From the NCBI GenBank assembly GCA_959347315.1, contig OY365814.1, positions 34,701,629 through 34,765,628 of the forward strand: a stretch of DNA of 64,000 nt. The letters run 5' to 3'. The stretch comes from Bimastos eiseni. Lineage: Eukaryota; Annelida; Clitellata; Crassiclitellata; Lumbricidae. Shown piece by piece: positions 22,030 to 33,224 of the stretch; position 1 is the stretch's first letter; every line of letters starts with the position of its first letter. The notes under the pieces are model-generated. The model searched no databases. It was not told where the DNA came from and worked only from the letters and a program-made list of their open reading frames with translations. The position numbers and the translations under genes were made by a program.

Positions 22030-22254
22030 TTTATAAATTTATAAATCAGTAAATATTTATAAGTCCATGCACAGACTAATAAAAGAAAAGAATCATAGCA
22101 CTGTGATGCAGCATCGTTATTATTGTTATCCAAGAACTTCTATTGCACCTTAGTTATAATAAACAAGTGTCAACAACATTTTCCCCGGACGTTTCAACCT
22201 CCCGTTTGCTCACCTGCCCAACACGCATATGGACGAGAATGTGTAATGGAAACA

Positions 22255-22500
22255 ATTGCCTAAGCTGGATTGATGACAAGAAGACTTCTTAAATAGAAGC
22301 TGGAGTGATAAAAAGTATCCTTCTTTAAACGGAATTTGAATTGATGCAAAGTGTTTTAACTTGAGTGGAAGTTGATTCGATGAAAAGAATAATGCCTATA
22401 GGGAAGCTGGATCGATTACATAAAGTCTGCTTGAGCAAAAGCTTGATTGATGAAAGAATTCTGCGTAAATGGAAGCGAGATCGATAAACAAAGAATAATC
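22255..22500. repeat. Degenerate ~38-bp minisatellite (GAAGCTGGATTGATGAAAAG type)
   Basis: Six or so diverged units. Same family as at 7,300-7,500 and 25,690-25,870. Confidence 0.65.
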
Positions 22501-22559
22501 CAAATCTTAACCGGTTGGATACATTGCTCTGCCCGTTTGAATTTGGCAAATCCTAACCG

Positions 22560-23990
22560 CACTTAAAAATCAAAACCAAATAGCATCCGGTAAAAGTCAC
22601 TGGTAAAATCATCGAAAGGAATGTCAAAATGTGACACAATGTAAATTATATCTTAATATAAGTCATGCACTGGAATAGGCAAGAAAATTAGTTCGTATAA
22701 TATAAGTATTAAACTCTGTATAATAGAAGATGTCATATAGATGATTAGACACTGAATAATTATGACGAGAAAGCTTTAAGTTTGTGATCGCTGAACTTCA
22801 ATTCATGCAGTGGAGGTCACTCGACCGCCGAACTCCGTATTAGCGAATAACAATCTGATGTGTTTTCTGTAAATGAAACAAGTCAAATATAAAGTTTGTC
22901 ATGCACATTGAATCTGAATTCCAGCCGTCAAAATTCAGCTTTTCAAAGTCTATCCTGACCTCTAAGTGTCAACTAGACAATTTATCCTTTCCTCGGAAAC
23001 TTTATCTTTTACTCGGAATACCACCATCTTGACCTTGGGAGGAATCTTCCTGTAATTTTGGTTACACAGCGAGTTTTTATATTATCGATCAGTGACTTAA
23101 ACATTATTAAATAAGAGCCAGGAGTAGTTTCAGCTTAAAGACGATGTGCGATTACACTGATCATTAGTCTCGCACTCTTCCGCAATCCGGGTTTGGGATT
23201 TAGCATTGCCAGAGTGCAAGTAAAGACGTTGTTCTGGAGTTCTTTAATACAATTTGTAAGGTGTAAACACATCAGAATTCATTGACGTTGTGGCATGTTT
23301 ATCTAGGGTTATGTGACAGGTCCAAAGATTTGCAAGCAACAAAGATATTTCGATAAATGCAAATTGTACTTAACACCCAGAAGAAAACAAATATACAACC
23401 TCTGTAGACTTGCAAGAGTCTCACATTCACATGAGTCCTGACGCCTACGGCCTTAACGGCGAGCAGCTTGGTTAGCTATAGCCCTACCAAACGTGGACCG
23501 AGAGCAGAAAATAGGCTTTCTTAACTAGACTTAAGTAACACGACGGAACTATGGAAACTCGCAAATACCAGACACGACTAATGTCAAACGCGAAACCAAA
23601 TAATCTACGCCTGTTCCACGGACTCACCCACCAAAGCCACCATCTGTTTGTTTTCTCTAAATGGCAGTCGCCGTTCTGAATTATTACGCTATCAGCAGCC
23701 ACAGAAAAGGAATGAGATATGTCTGTGACACGCCTGTTATAGGAGCCAAGACGACCACCTCTCTAAACATTACCCGTGCTACGGTCAATCCATATTATAT
23801 ACATAGTTCAGTTAGATATGTCCTTAATGTTCACTCAGTAACCAGGCTTTTCCTAAATAAAAATGTAACAACGTAAATAGTTAGAGCGCTTCATTTTACA
23901 AGTACACCCCTCTACTTCAGAGTTGGATTTACCTTATCCAAGTGATAAAATCAGTTCAATTTATCTCGTTCACCGTTTTCGTCAATACAC
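22560..23990. other. 3' flank of gene A, no gene recognised
   Basis: About 22,770-22,940 weakly resembles 15,210-15,360 and 54,690-54,840, suggesting an older shared 3' flank of the ADAM paralogues. No further ADAM exon could be identified here. Confidence 0.4.
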
Positions 23991-24030
23991 ATTAATTTAT
24001 TTCAGAAGAAGAGGGAAGGTTCTTGCTCAC

Positions 24031-24130
24031 CGTATGAATCGTCAATGACTTCGTCTTCCGGATGATGTGCATTTCGAGCCTGAAATCCTCTGCCAAAAAG
24101 CTGTCCGCATCGTCTAAGTAAGCTCCACTT
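24031..24130 (-). CDS. Gene A, cytoplasmic tail exon
   Basis: Acceptor TTTATTTAAG, donor GTGAGC, 100 nt, incoming phase 0. It encodes KWSLLRRCGQLFGRGFQ and ARNAHHPEDEVIDDSY. It is homologous to gene B's exon at 55,310-55,402 (NWGLMRRSGQPIGRGFQ). It would be used if the terminal exon splices at 24,531 instead of ending at its own stop. Further 3' exons were not found. Confidence 0.55.
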
Positions 24131-24428
24131 CTTAAATAAAAGCCCAGTGTAACATTTAGGTAATAAATACTTAACTGAAACGATGTATTTGCACACAGAA
24201 TATGCAAGTGCGCAGCCGACTTAAGAGAACCGTACAATTCAGAACCACAGAGCAATTCTCGTTGTATATAATTTCGAGGTAACATAAAGAGACTCAGGCG
24301 TCCAAGGTTAACATCTATGGCCTAAAATATAACAGAAGTTTCTTTTAAACTATTTCACCATCGAGGTTCATCTTGCTGGAATTTATTTATTATTGATATG
24401 CTACAAGTGTTTCTACATAACTAAGCAC

Positions 24429-25145
24429 TTAGAAGTAGTTTGCTACTGACAGTGCTTTAGAAATTGTCGTTTTTACAATAACAACTATATAATTTTTATG
24501 TGTTGCATTCACAAAGCAGGCTGAACTCACCGGTCGCAGATTTTGGGTTTGTGCCGTTACTGGTGCACAAACATCTTGCTGAGGCAAATAACATCGTTCT
24601 GCTGGAATTCTTTGCCGCCTCAGTTGCACCGGTGATAGAGCTTCTGTGGTAAAGATATGCGTCGTGACATCCTCGAGGGGATGCACTGTGGACGTAGGTG
24701 CTGCACGGGTGATGAGTCGACAGCAGGAGACATAGGATTCTGGACAGAACACGTAGCAACAGACGAGAGGAAGAACGACCGTTGCGACGATGGCCAGAGC
24801 TCCAAGAACAAGACCAAGAACGAGCGTTTTCGATGACACTTCAGTCGTCGTTACTTCCAGTGAAACTATGCCTAGAGTACTCTGAGCCAAGGTGCTTGCA
24901 ATTTGAGTCAAAGCACTTGTACTTGTAGGTGGAGGCAAAGAACTTGTAGCTGGAGGTGGATAACTAATAGCTGTAGGTGATGAATTTGTAGCTGAAGGTG
25001 GAAAACCAGTGGCTGGATATAGGGTACTTGTAGCTGGAGGTTGAGTACTTGTAGATAGCACGATTGTGGTGCTAATTGGTGGAGCTGTTGTTGACTGTTG
25101 ACAAATTCCGCTATTACTCTGACACTGTCCCATGTTGTTGCACAC
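24429..25145 (-). CDS. Gene A, stalk / transmembrane / cytoplasmic exon
   Basis: Acceptor TTTGAAG, incoming phase 0. It starts VCNNMGQCQSNSGIC (end of the EGF module). A Ser/Thr/Pro-rich stalk of about 85 residues follows, then one transmembrane helix at about residues 107-134 (VLGLVLGALAIVATVVLPLV), Cys-rich juxtamembrane sequence (CCYVFC, SCC) and a tail with RRQRIPAERCYLPQQD. A strong donor (ACCG/GTGAGT) at 24,531 gives a phase-0 splice to 24,130. If not spliced, the frame runs to a stop at 24,429-24,431, with AATAAA signals about 40 nt later. Two C-termini are therefore possible. The stalk is unlike the long repeat stalk at 57,191-59,600, but the tail motif is shared. Confidence 0.85.
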   Translation of the reverse strand: MCNNMGQCQSNSGICQQSTTAPPISTTIVLSTSTQPPATSTLYPATGFPPSATNSSPTAISYPPPATSSLPPPTSTSALTQIASTLAQSTLGIVSLEVTTTEVSSKTLVLGLVLGALAIVATVVLPLVCCYVFCPESYVSCCRLITRAAPTSTVHPLEDVTTHIFTTEALSPVQLRRQRIPAERCYLPQQDVCAPVTAQTQNLRPVSSACFVNATHKNYIVVIVKTTISKALSVANYF

Positions 25146-25329
25146 CTTCAAACAACATTTACGTCACTTCAGATCCAAGTGTATGATGAACAGTAAGGTA
25201 ACTAATAATACACGCTTTATGCTCACAAGAAATATGTAGGATTAATTTCGCTGATTATAACGAATTTGAGTTGTGTTTGAATATCAACTTGCCATGGTGA
25301 TCGATGCATAATGTGAGCAGGTTGTATTG

Positions 25330-25553
25330 TATTTAAGTTTTTGTAGAGCGCCTCTAATAAGGCAAACTGTTCATAAACGCTGCCTTGCCGGTGCGCGAGG
25401 CTCTGCAATAAAAAGTAGATTTTTGAGAAAAGCGAAAGAGGATGAGAGACTGTAAGATAGAATTTTAAAGCGAACAGAAGGATAAAGTGCATTCCACAGC
25501 GATGGACCAATTGAAGCAAAGGATCGAGGTTTCGGAGGTTGTTCATTAGTCAT
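25330..25553 (-). pseudogene. LINE (L2-like) C-terminal fragment in gene A intron
   Basis: RSFASIGPSLWNALYPSVR and SSSFAFLKNLLF match the GPxLWNxLPxSVR...FLKxxLF ending of L2-type proteins. About 220 bp survive. Confidence 0.65.
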
Positions 25554-25689
25554 CAGATTCTAGTGATTGGCATTACTAATATACGCATCCTTGTCTTTCA
25601 ATGCAAATCTTCATTGAGCACTTACTGTCTTCCAGCCTCTAATTGAAATTAATAATTGCATTTTAGTAAACATTTTAGTTTATGAATAT

Positions 25690-25870
25690 AGAAGTTGGAT
25701 GTGATGAAAAGAATTATGTTCGTATATATGGGAGAGGGATTGATGAAAAGAATTGTGTTTTAATGGAGACTGGATGTGATGAAAAGAATCATGACGAAGT
25801 AGAAGCCTGATGTGATGAAAAGAATCATACATAAATAGAAGCTGGATGTGATGAAAGTAAATGCGTATGT
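25690..25870. repeat. Degenerate ~38-bp minisatellite
   Basis: Four units related to GAAGCTGGATGTGATGAAAA. Lies in the intron before gene A's terminal exon. Confidence 0.7.
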
Positions 25871-26024
25871 AGCCTGACATCAAGCACACATAGAATAATC
25901 ACTGACACTAAAACCATATTTGACCCAGATTCTATATCATCAACTTCGCTAATACAGCTTCAACGTTTAAGCGTGGCTCTCCTCGCAAGATCCTGCCCTA
26001 GGTTCAGACGAAGTCTGTACTCAC

Positions 26025-26102
26025 TTCGTTTTTCTGGCATCTGCCTGAACATGGAATTGTGTTGAGACTACTAACATCCATACATCGTTGATTAATACAC
26101 AT
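26025..26102 (-). CDS. Gene A, EGF-like exon
   Basis: Acceptor TTTCCAG, donor GTGAGT, 78 nt, phase 0 at both ends. It encodes MCINQRCMDVSSLN and TIPCSGRCQKNE. With VCNNMGQCQ of the next exon it completes the EGF-like module. The phase-0 donor could join either 25,145 or the orphan acceptor at 19,336. Confidence 0.88.
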
Positions 26103-26307
26103 CTGGAAATATGAATATAACATCAGACTATTATTCTTCTAGTCTAAAAAGGAGCTACCGAAGGCGAAAGACTGTTTGAAATAATCGTGTCTTCTTTAGT
26201 CCATTTTAGTCAACAGTGTCAAAGGGTATTTTGTCGTCTGGTTAATAGGAGACAATCTCTAGGATCATCATGACCGTAGAAATTGGCTCAAATCACTGCT
26301 CTGGTAG

Positions 26308-26600
26308 TCAATTATCATTTTAAAAATAATTTAATCAGGTGTAAGTGGGTGTAAATATCATTCAATCAATTGGTGCAAAACGATTAATTAAACCAATAGG
26401 AACCAAACTCGTCTGTGTACAGCTGAGATCACCAAATCACAGCATAATAATCAATTGTCATTTTAAAAATAATTTAATCAGGTGTATGTGGGTGTAAATA
26501 TCATTAATTGCAAAAGTTAAGTGCAAAACGATTAATTAAACCAATAGGAACCAAACTCGTTTGTGTACAGCTGAGATCACCAAATCACAGCATAATAATA
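26308..26600. repeat. ~145-bp direct tandem duplication
   Basis: Two adjacent units start ATTTTAAAAATAATTTAATC and end with CACAGCATAATAAT. They differ by a short segment near ATCATTCAATC / ATCATTAATTG. Intronic. Confidence 0.85.
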
Positions 26601-26885
26601 TTAATCATACTTTGGTCGTAGGGCCTACAGCAGTTACCAAATTAGATATCCTTGAAACAACGAATTGTAGCACAGCCAGAGGCAGATGACATCATTATTA
26701 AAATGAGGAACTGAAATAGATGTTACTAACAGAAGTAGCACCATTAGTATCATCTATTTATAGGAATAAGAAGTGATTCTAACAGCGTTCAATGATTCTT
26801 AGCATTTCAACAAGAAATTTCTTCACGGTTCTATTCTTGGCATACGCAACAAACGAATGATTTTATTCAGCAGAAGGTTACTTGC

Positions 26886-27081
26886 TTTTCCTGTGCCACA
26901 ACTGGCTCCATTGGGAACATAGCCAGGGTCTTGTGTGTCCAATCCAACATTAAACACAATAGAATGGCATGTGTCACCATTGGTAAAAGTTATTTCGCCA
27001 TCCGGAAAGTACCGGTAGTCGTTGTAATAAGAAAGGGTTCTGTTTAAATCCTGACATTGCAGTCTTCCGCACAACACATCA
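26886..27081 (-). CDS. Gene A, cysteine-rich domain exon 2, with a GC donor
   Basis: Acceptor ATTTCAG, 196 nt, incoming phase 2, outgoing phase 0. It encodes DVLCGRLQCQDLNRTL, DTCHSIVFNVGLD and YVPNGASCGTGK, typical of the ADAM cysteine-rich domain. The donor reads AAA/GCAAGT instead of GT; gene B has AAG/GTAGGT at the same place. This looks like a GC-AG intron. Confidence 0.85.
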
Positions 27082-27874
27082 CTGAAATATAAATATTTTG
27101 ATTCCAGCTTCAATTTATAACAGCACGACACTGCTTGCAGCTGCATAACATGTATATGTGTATGTAGATTTTTTAACGACACCGTTCCATTACGAAGATG
27201 ATTTGGTTTCGCCCTCCGCCTTTCTCCAGGCTTGGGACTGGTACTGTCTGAACACGAGCAGTGGCGGAGTTCTGCATAGCATGTATCTTGTTAGGCCTAT
27301 TTATAGAGCGCTTTATGGGGACCTCACGTGGCGGATTAACATGAAAATCTATCGGATCAAAATGGTGTGAGTTAGGCGTCTTGGTGATTGAAAGGGGAGC
27401 CTGAGGAAGACGTCTGTGGGTGAGCAGAGGCATTGGTAGCGGAACTTCTTTGCAGAAAGAACTCTGTCTTCAGGTTGGCATCAGATGATTGGTCTTTTCT
27501 CCAACCCAATTGGACCGCTCTGTACCACTGAGTTCCAGGTTTCATAACAACGATTCATTCACAGAACTTTTGTTTTGTCGCCGTGTGTGCGCGCGTGTGT
27601 GTATGCGCGATATCGTTGGGACGAAAAATTTATTTCATTCCAAAGTGATGATCTCAATAAATATAATTTTATAATACAAAAGAAATGCATATTGAGCATA
27701 AAAAACTCATTATTTATTCAATTAGATAATCTGTCATCCTGCGTTTCCAATTCAGAGACCACTACATGCATCGATACAGTTATAAAATCGATGTGCATTA
27801 TTGAATCATTGAACAACCTTTAATCCACGTTATTATTCAACTTAATTTCGAGGCAAAAGATGTTGCATGTTTAC

Positions 27875-28056
27875 CTGGTAGCGCATGAAATAAAGGTTAT
27901 CTTTGGAAGCCAATTCACACCGCAGTGCCCATAGAACTTTCCTCTCTTATTTTCAGAATAGCACAAATCGTTGGAACAGAGTGTTCCTGGCCCCCAGAGC
28001 AGCTCGCACTGTGATTGGTGGCTGCGACATAGTCCGTTGTAACAATACGCTCCCAC
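27875..28056 (-). CDS. Gene A, cysteine-rich domain exon 1
   Basis: Acceptor TTCTAACAG, donor GTAAAC, 182 nt, phase 0 to phase 2. It encodes VGAYCYNGLCRSHQSQC, ELLWGPGTLC and CGVNWLPKI, matching the AYCYNGxCxxxxxQCxxLWGPG signature of ADAM proteins. Confidence 0.92.
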
Positions 28057-28136
28057 CTGTTAGAATAGATATGGGCGCTCTCAATGGAACTCATGTTTCG
28101 CTAACTGGTTGAAACCTCTTCCAAAAAAGGACACTG

Positions 28137-28177
28137 CGTGTGTGTGTGCTTGTGCGTGTGTGTGTGCGTGTGTGTGA
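28137..28177. repeat. (GT)n microsatellite
   Basis: Interrupted GTGTGTGC run in the intron between the disintegrin and cysteine-rich exons. Confidence 0.8.
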
Positions 28178-28314
28178 ATTGAATGTATAAACAGAGGTGT
28201 ATGTAAGTATGCATGTGATTAAGTAATCACATAAAAAATTGATGTGATTGGACGGGATTGGAACAGGTGCTTGTTAACATCGAGATGTCAAAGTTGATGA
28301 AACCGGATCCTCAC

Positions 28315-28449
28315 CCCGTTAACGGTGCAACTGGCTCCATCTGGTAGGTTTGTATCGGTAGGACAAAGATGATTCTGACCGTCGCAAAATTCTTCCAAAT
28401 CACAGCTGAAATCCGCCTTCACACGACATGAGGTGCCACAAGACAATAT
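28315..28449 (-). CDS. Gene A, disintegrin domain exon (loop and C-terminal part)
   Basis: Acceptor TTTATAG, donor GTGAGG, 135 nt, 45 codons, phase 0. It encodes ILSCGTSCRVKADFSCDLEE, FCDGQNHLCPTD and ASCTVNG. The disintegrin loop reads ADFSCDLEEFC with no RGD; a Cys-Asp sits where integrin-binding loops carry their tripeptide. Gene B's exon differs at 5 of 45 residues. Confidence 0.93.
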
Positions 28450-29455
28450 CTATAAATAGGACAATTAACATCGATACTTATAGAAACGCAGGCGGTTGCT
28501 GGATGTACTGGTTGTCCCAGTGATTATTTGAATAATATCACCTGATCTTGATCAAACCCAAATATATAACATTTTTCTGGTCACTTCGGAAGAAACTTAC
28601 AGATGGGAAAGAAAAAATTTATATGGTCAATAAATCTCACACCACAAATCTATTCGGCTAATTTTATTAGAGTATTCGTAGACGAATTTTTTACACGGAA
28701 GGTCTTTATTCCAAAAAATATTTTTGAAAGCTGCAGAAATAGACTTTGTCTCTTACTCAATAGTTCATATCTCTCATGTATAAATTGCATTGCCTAATAT
28801 TCTTAAAATTCAGCTTACTTCAGAGTTCATGTTTATAATAAATGCTTTATCTTTCACCTGGGGCATTTTGTCAATTTCTTCGGCCTAACATCTTAACAAA
28901 TACAATATTAGATTGTCTACTAACTAACTATAGAGGAATTAAAACTAGAACTAACACATGTAATTCTCAATAAAAAGGGCAGGTCCTCGTAATTTGCCTG
29001 TGGCTATATCCCTGTCAGCGGGACCTTGGCCCTTAAAGATCTGTCTTCCATTGCCTCGTGGCATACAATAAAATGTTTCCACTATGGCTATTATAAATGT
29101 TATTGTGCAAACAGATGGCAATACAGTCTATGGTCATTATTTTTTAAACATTGTAATCATATGGTAATCATATTGTGTAATCAATACCTGTGTCATGTAT
29201 CCGCTATCCTTGTCCAACTCTCACATAGTTCTAACATACTCAAAACCAGCAAATATGGGAGGTGCCACATGATGAGTTAACAATGTGAAACGTTTTACTT
29301 TGGTTATATTCTAACTAAACTAATTTCAACTATCGTCGACATCATAATTATGGGTATTAGTCTTCTTTCAGCAGATAATTCGTGATTTCGATAAATGCAC
29401 TGACCCCATCACAGTCACACGATTACAATAGGTGAATGTATGAGTTATGAACCAC

Positions 29456-29551
29456 CTGACAAGTATCAGTGTTGCAACATCTGCCATAAGCACATGTTGC
29501 CGGAGACACGAATTGACATGTTGTGGGATTACAGCATGTTTTGTTACATTT
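29456..29551 (-). CDS. Gene A, disintegrin domain exon (CCN block)
   Basis: Acceptor TTGTTGTAG, donor GTGGTT, 96 nt, phase 0. It encodes KCNKTCCNPTTCQFVSPATC and AYGRCCNTDTCQ, the conserved disintegrin cysteine pattern. It is 75% identical to the gene B exon at 63,479-63,574. Confidence 0.92.
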
Positions 29552-30002
29552 CTACAACAACAACAAATGAATCACCAACAACCCCTTTTTGGAAAATATA
29601 TTATGCAAATATAATAATCCCTTGACACCTTGCGAATGTGCAAATATTTGCACGGAAGTATCTTTTCCATATATATATCATAGTTAGACGGAGACAGGCG
29701 TTCATTTAATAAACTTATAGGCATACCCTTAAGCAACCAATATCAGGAAACGACGGTTCTGAAACCGGAGTCATTCTCAGTTACATGTGCCACTCAGGCC
29801 GCTACAAAATGTATAATGCTGCTAAAACTAGCACAAACATTGTTATGTCTGGCCATAATTATCATAGAGTGTGCCGTGCAGGATCGAACACGCAGTGGCT
29901 AAACTAGGTAATGACGGGCAGTTACTGAATGGATCGCCGTCGATCTAAGGACCATTATGTGCGTAAAATGGTTCGTGAGTTTCGATTGCAAATGTTCAAA
30001 AC

Positions 30003-30186
30003 CTGATCCGTTGAGTTTCCACAGTCGCATTGTTCTCCACCTTCAACAATTCCATTGCCGCACAAAGTATTGTTTGTTTCTATTGTCCGCGGAACATTGT
30101 AGAGACAAATGCCCAGTCCGCGATTAAATGAATTTGTAAACTGGTCCTTCGAACACTGCGACCACGTAAATGATGGCATCCATGAA
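30003..30186 (-). CDS. Gene A, protease end and disintegrin start exon
   Basis: Acceptor TTTCTGCAG, donor GTTTTG, 184 nt, incoming phase 2, outgoing phase 0. It encodes SWMPSFTWSQCSKDQF (end of the reprolysin domain), ICLYNVPRT, and then CGNGIVEGGEQCDCG, the diagnostic start of the disintegrin domain. AATGTTTC-like repeats lie just upstream in the intron. Confidence 0.93.
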
Positions 30187-30733
30187 CTGCAGAAACATTT
30201 AGACACGTTTAGAAACATTTTGAAATATTCTGAAGCATTTATATACATTCTGAAACACCTAAAGCATCTTGAAACATTTTGAAACATTTTGTAAATATTT
30301 TAAAACGCAACTCTGCCTCAGTCTATTTTCTAGAGCTCTGCCGCCCTGTTTCAGCTATGATCTTCCTCTGGTGTCGAGTTATCTGAATAACACTAGCGTT
30401 TGGCTATTAACATCCTATTTTCAGTGATTGTGATTTTTACATAACAAATAGATAGGCTATGCAAGGCAATTTTAAGGTACAGTTGAATTTTAGAGTAGAA
30501 GTTGAAGAGTAGATTTTTAAGGTAATGTGCACTTCTAGGGAAGATGTACTATTATAATTATATGTTAGGCTTATCATGTACATATTAAGTACAGCATAAG
30601 CGGTCGCCATGTGGGAACCTTTTACACCCTGTTTTTATTCTCGTCTTGTGTATTTTTAATATTGTGGTTTCATGATCTGGATAGACGTGTAGCGAGTGTA
30701 ATAACGAACAGATGAATCGTGTGCAGCACTGAC

Positions 30734-30876
30734 TTAATAGATGGAGCCATGATGCATTCTCCGCTCGGATCAGAGCAGGTACATGGGTTGAATAGGTTGT
30801 CGTGGTTGACACCAAAGTTGTGACCAATTTCGTGATCCATAATATAACCAGCGACGGACGGAAGAGGATAAACGTC
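30734..30876 (-). CDS. Gene A, catalytic zinc-site exon
   Basis: Acceptor TGTATATAG, donor GTCAGT, 143 nt, phase 0 to phase 2. It encodes DVYPLPSVAGYIMD, the full zinc-binding motif HEIGHNFGVNHD (HExxHxxGxxHD), and CIMAPS, the Met-turn. All catalytic residues of an active reprolysin are present. Confidence 0.95.
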
Positions 30877-30899
30877 CTATATACAGACAACAATCAACC

Positions 30900-31919
30900 C
30901 AACTCTTATAAGCGGAAATCAACCTATTTCATGCTCTTCAAGCGCTGTACTCGTTGGTGCAGATCATTATGTCTCTAATATCAATTCTCTACTAATATAA
31001 TTCTCTAACTTTTTCTCTCTGTTCTCTGCTCTTTGCTCTCTACTTTTTTGTATAATCATCACGTGTCTCCTTTATCAGGTCATTGCATACATCCACAATC
31101 ACCCAGTTCAGTGTCATCCGTCTCCCACATTGCCCTCTCTTTATATACTTCATCCCCTTATCAATTATCAATAGGGCACACCTCTCAGTGTGTGACCTAC
31201 CCTGTCCAATGTAGCCATAATAGATCTTGTATCCACCACAATTTGCACCATATCTTCCTGTCTGCTATGGGCGGTCCAAATAGGCTATCGTTTTCAATCT
31301 GTGCCATGCACATCCCTCGAAAGCTTGTGGCTTTTGATGTCGTCTTTTTTCAAGGGCCTACATTTCTGATTGATACAGAATTTTATCTAAGCAATCGTAA
31401 ACTCGACAATTTCTAAAGCGCTACGGAGAGTCTAGTGTAAGGGACCAGTCTATCAGCAACCGTGGTGCCATGACAGATATACTTGATTCCTGTTAAACTT
31501 GATATTATCTGTAACCACTATAGCGTGCAATCTTACTGCTACGGTTTGTTAGTTGGAATTAATATAAACAAATATAAATAACAGTCGGTGAGTCGGGTGA
31601 AATCAAGATCCAGTTTTACATGGCGATCAGACAGTGAATGAAACAGATAAGCTGTTTAGATTGGCTGAGTAATAATGTCTTGTAGTTGAGCGTTTTCATT
31701 AGTAGGCCTAGATGGACCTAACTATTGTGAAAGACGACATTGAACGCCAGCTGACAGATAATAGTCGAGAATTAGGCCTACATTCTCATTTACTTTTATT
31801 GGATGACTTTCATTTTGCTTCTGTTCTATGTATTGTATTGTGATTGTATTTGCTGCGGATTGTCAGCATGTTTAATAAAAGAAGATATAATAATAATAAA
31901 AATAAAAATAATAATAATA

Positions 31920-31961
<42 letters not shown>

Positions 31962-32100
31962 ATTATTATTATTATTATAAGAGAGAAGAGAACAGTGAAT
32001 TTTAGTGCAGGATTGTGATGAAAAAGACACAAGGAATCAGATACAACGACCTTATACAGCTATCATAGGGTCAATATAATGCTACGTTATAGTTAGACAG
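30900..32100. other. Intronic stretch, (ATT)n and low-complexity DNA
   Basis: Holds an (ATT/AAT)n array at about 31,880-31,980 and CT-rich text near 31,000-31,060. No exon is seen between the catalytic-site exon and 33,122. Confidence 0.6.
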
Positions 32101-32419
32101 ACCACTTCAGGAAGACATTGCTTAAGGCTAGATCTGGGTCACTATAGGTAGTCATTGCTTGTGCACTAGTGATAATATTAGTTGGTCTGACGGCCTGTAT
32201 TTTTAGTAAAGGTATTCGGCCGGCTTCAGAGGTCAGGATTAGTGGCTCGTTGGATACATTGTCGGTGGTGTTCTTATATCTGGTTGGTCAGAACTGGGTG
32301 ACCTGGCAGTCTGTTTCACAGATCAGGCTTACTAGAGGAACAGTATTCTTGGATCAGGTCCCTCAGATTCGGCTGACCCCGCTGCTCGGTCTGACCGCAC
32401 TGCCGCTCTGTCTGACTAC

Positions 32420-32830
32420 GAGATTCGGTATAAAATAGCCGCGCACTAAAGACACAGGGCCTGTCTGGTTGGAATCGCTCGTTGTCCGTGGGTTCATTAA
32501 GGTATAGTCAAGTAGATTAAGATCTTGGGAAGACTGCCGCTAGTGATGCATTGGTGAACTCCGCTATTGAACGTAGACGGTAACTGTGTCATTATCTAGA
32601 TAAAATTATTCATATATTTATTATTATTATTCTGAAATCTCAAACTGAGTAATTGAATATCAACTTTAGATATATGAATTCATTATCATAAGTGAAAGAA
32701 CTCTTAAAGCTTGTACGCTAGGTCGTCTAAACACGCTGTGCAGATTAAGCTTAATGTTCATTTCTAAAGTCTTTTGATGATTATTAGAGTTATCGTTTAC
32801 GTGTTAATAAAACAATTTATTTCGTTATAT
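32420..32830 (+). mobile_element. Possible solo LTR or internal promoter
   Basis: GGTATAAAATAGCCGCGC at about 32,430 and AATAAAAC at about 32,807 are spaced like the TATA box and polyadenylation signal of an LTR. Short TG...CA ends and target duplication could not be located, so this is a weak call. Confidence 0.25.
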
Positions 32831-33121
32831 TTTAAACCTCTCGTGCGAGTTGCTAAGTTCACCCATAATTTCCTGTTGGTAGATTCTTCGTCTGGCTGAT
32901 ATCGTGGCTTAGCTAATTGTCTGTAAGGTAATTCCTTATACTTATAGATTGGCTAGGTATCCAGATAGTGACACGATGTATAATCGTGCAAAGAACCTAC
33001 TGGTTGATATATGGCGGAGGATCGTACTAGATGACACAGCAGTTAAACAATAACTATATTTAATTTTGTTGGCACATAAAACTGCCAGATACAAATTGAC
33101 TCGTAACAAGCAATGAGATAC

Positions 33122-33224
33122 AGCAAATATAGTTGTACTAACGCCTACGATGGCAGCAGAGTTTTTATTACTGCACATCCCGGGAACATATCCAAAGCCA
33201 ACCACAGTTCCGAAAGTGTTGTTC
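33122..33224 (-). CDS. Gene A, reprolysin exon (GMCS block)
   Basis: Acceptor TTTTTTCAG, donor GTATCT, 103 nt, incoming phase 2, outgoing phase 0. It encodes NNTFGTVVGFGYVPGMCSNK and NSAAIVGVSTTIFA, matching the G(L/F)AYVGxMCSxxxSxGV stretch before the zinc site. Confidence 0.9.
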
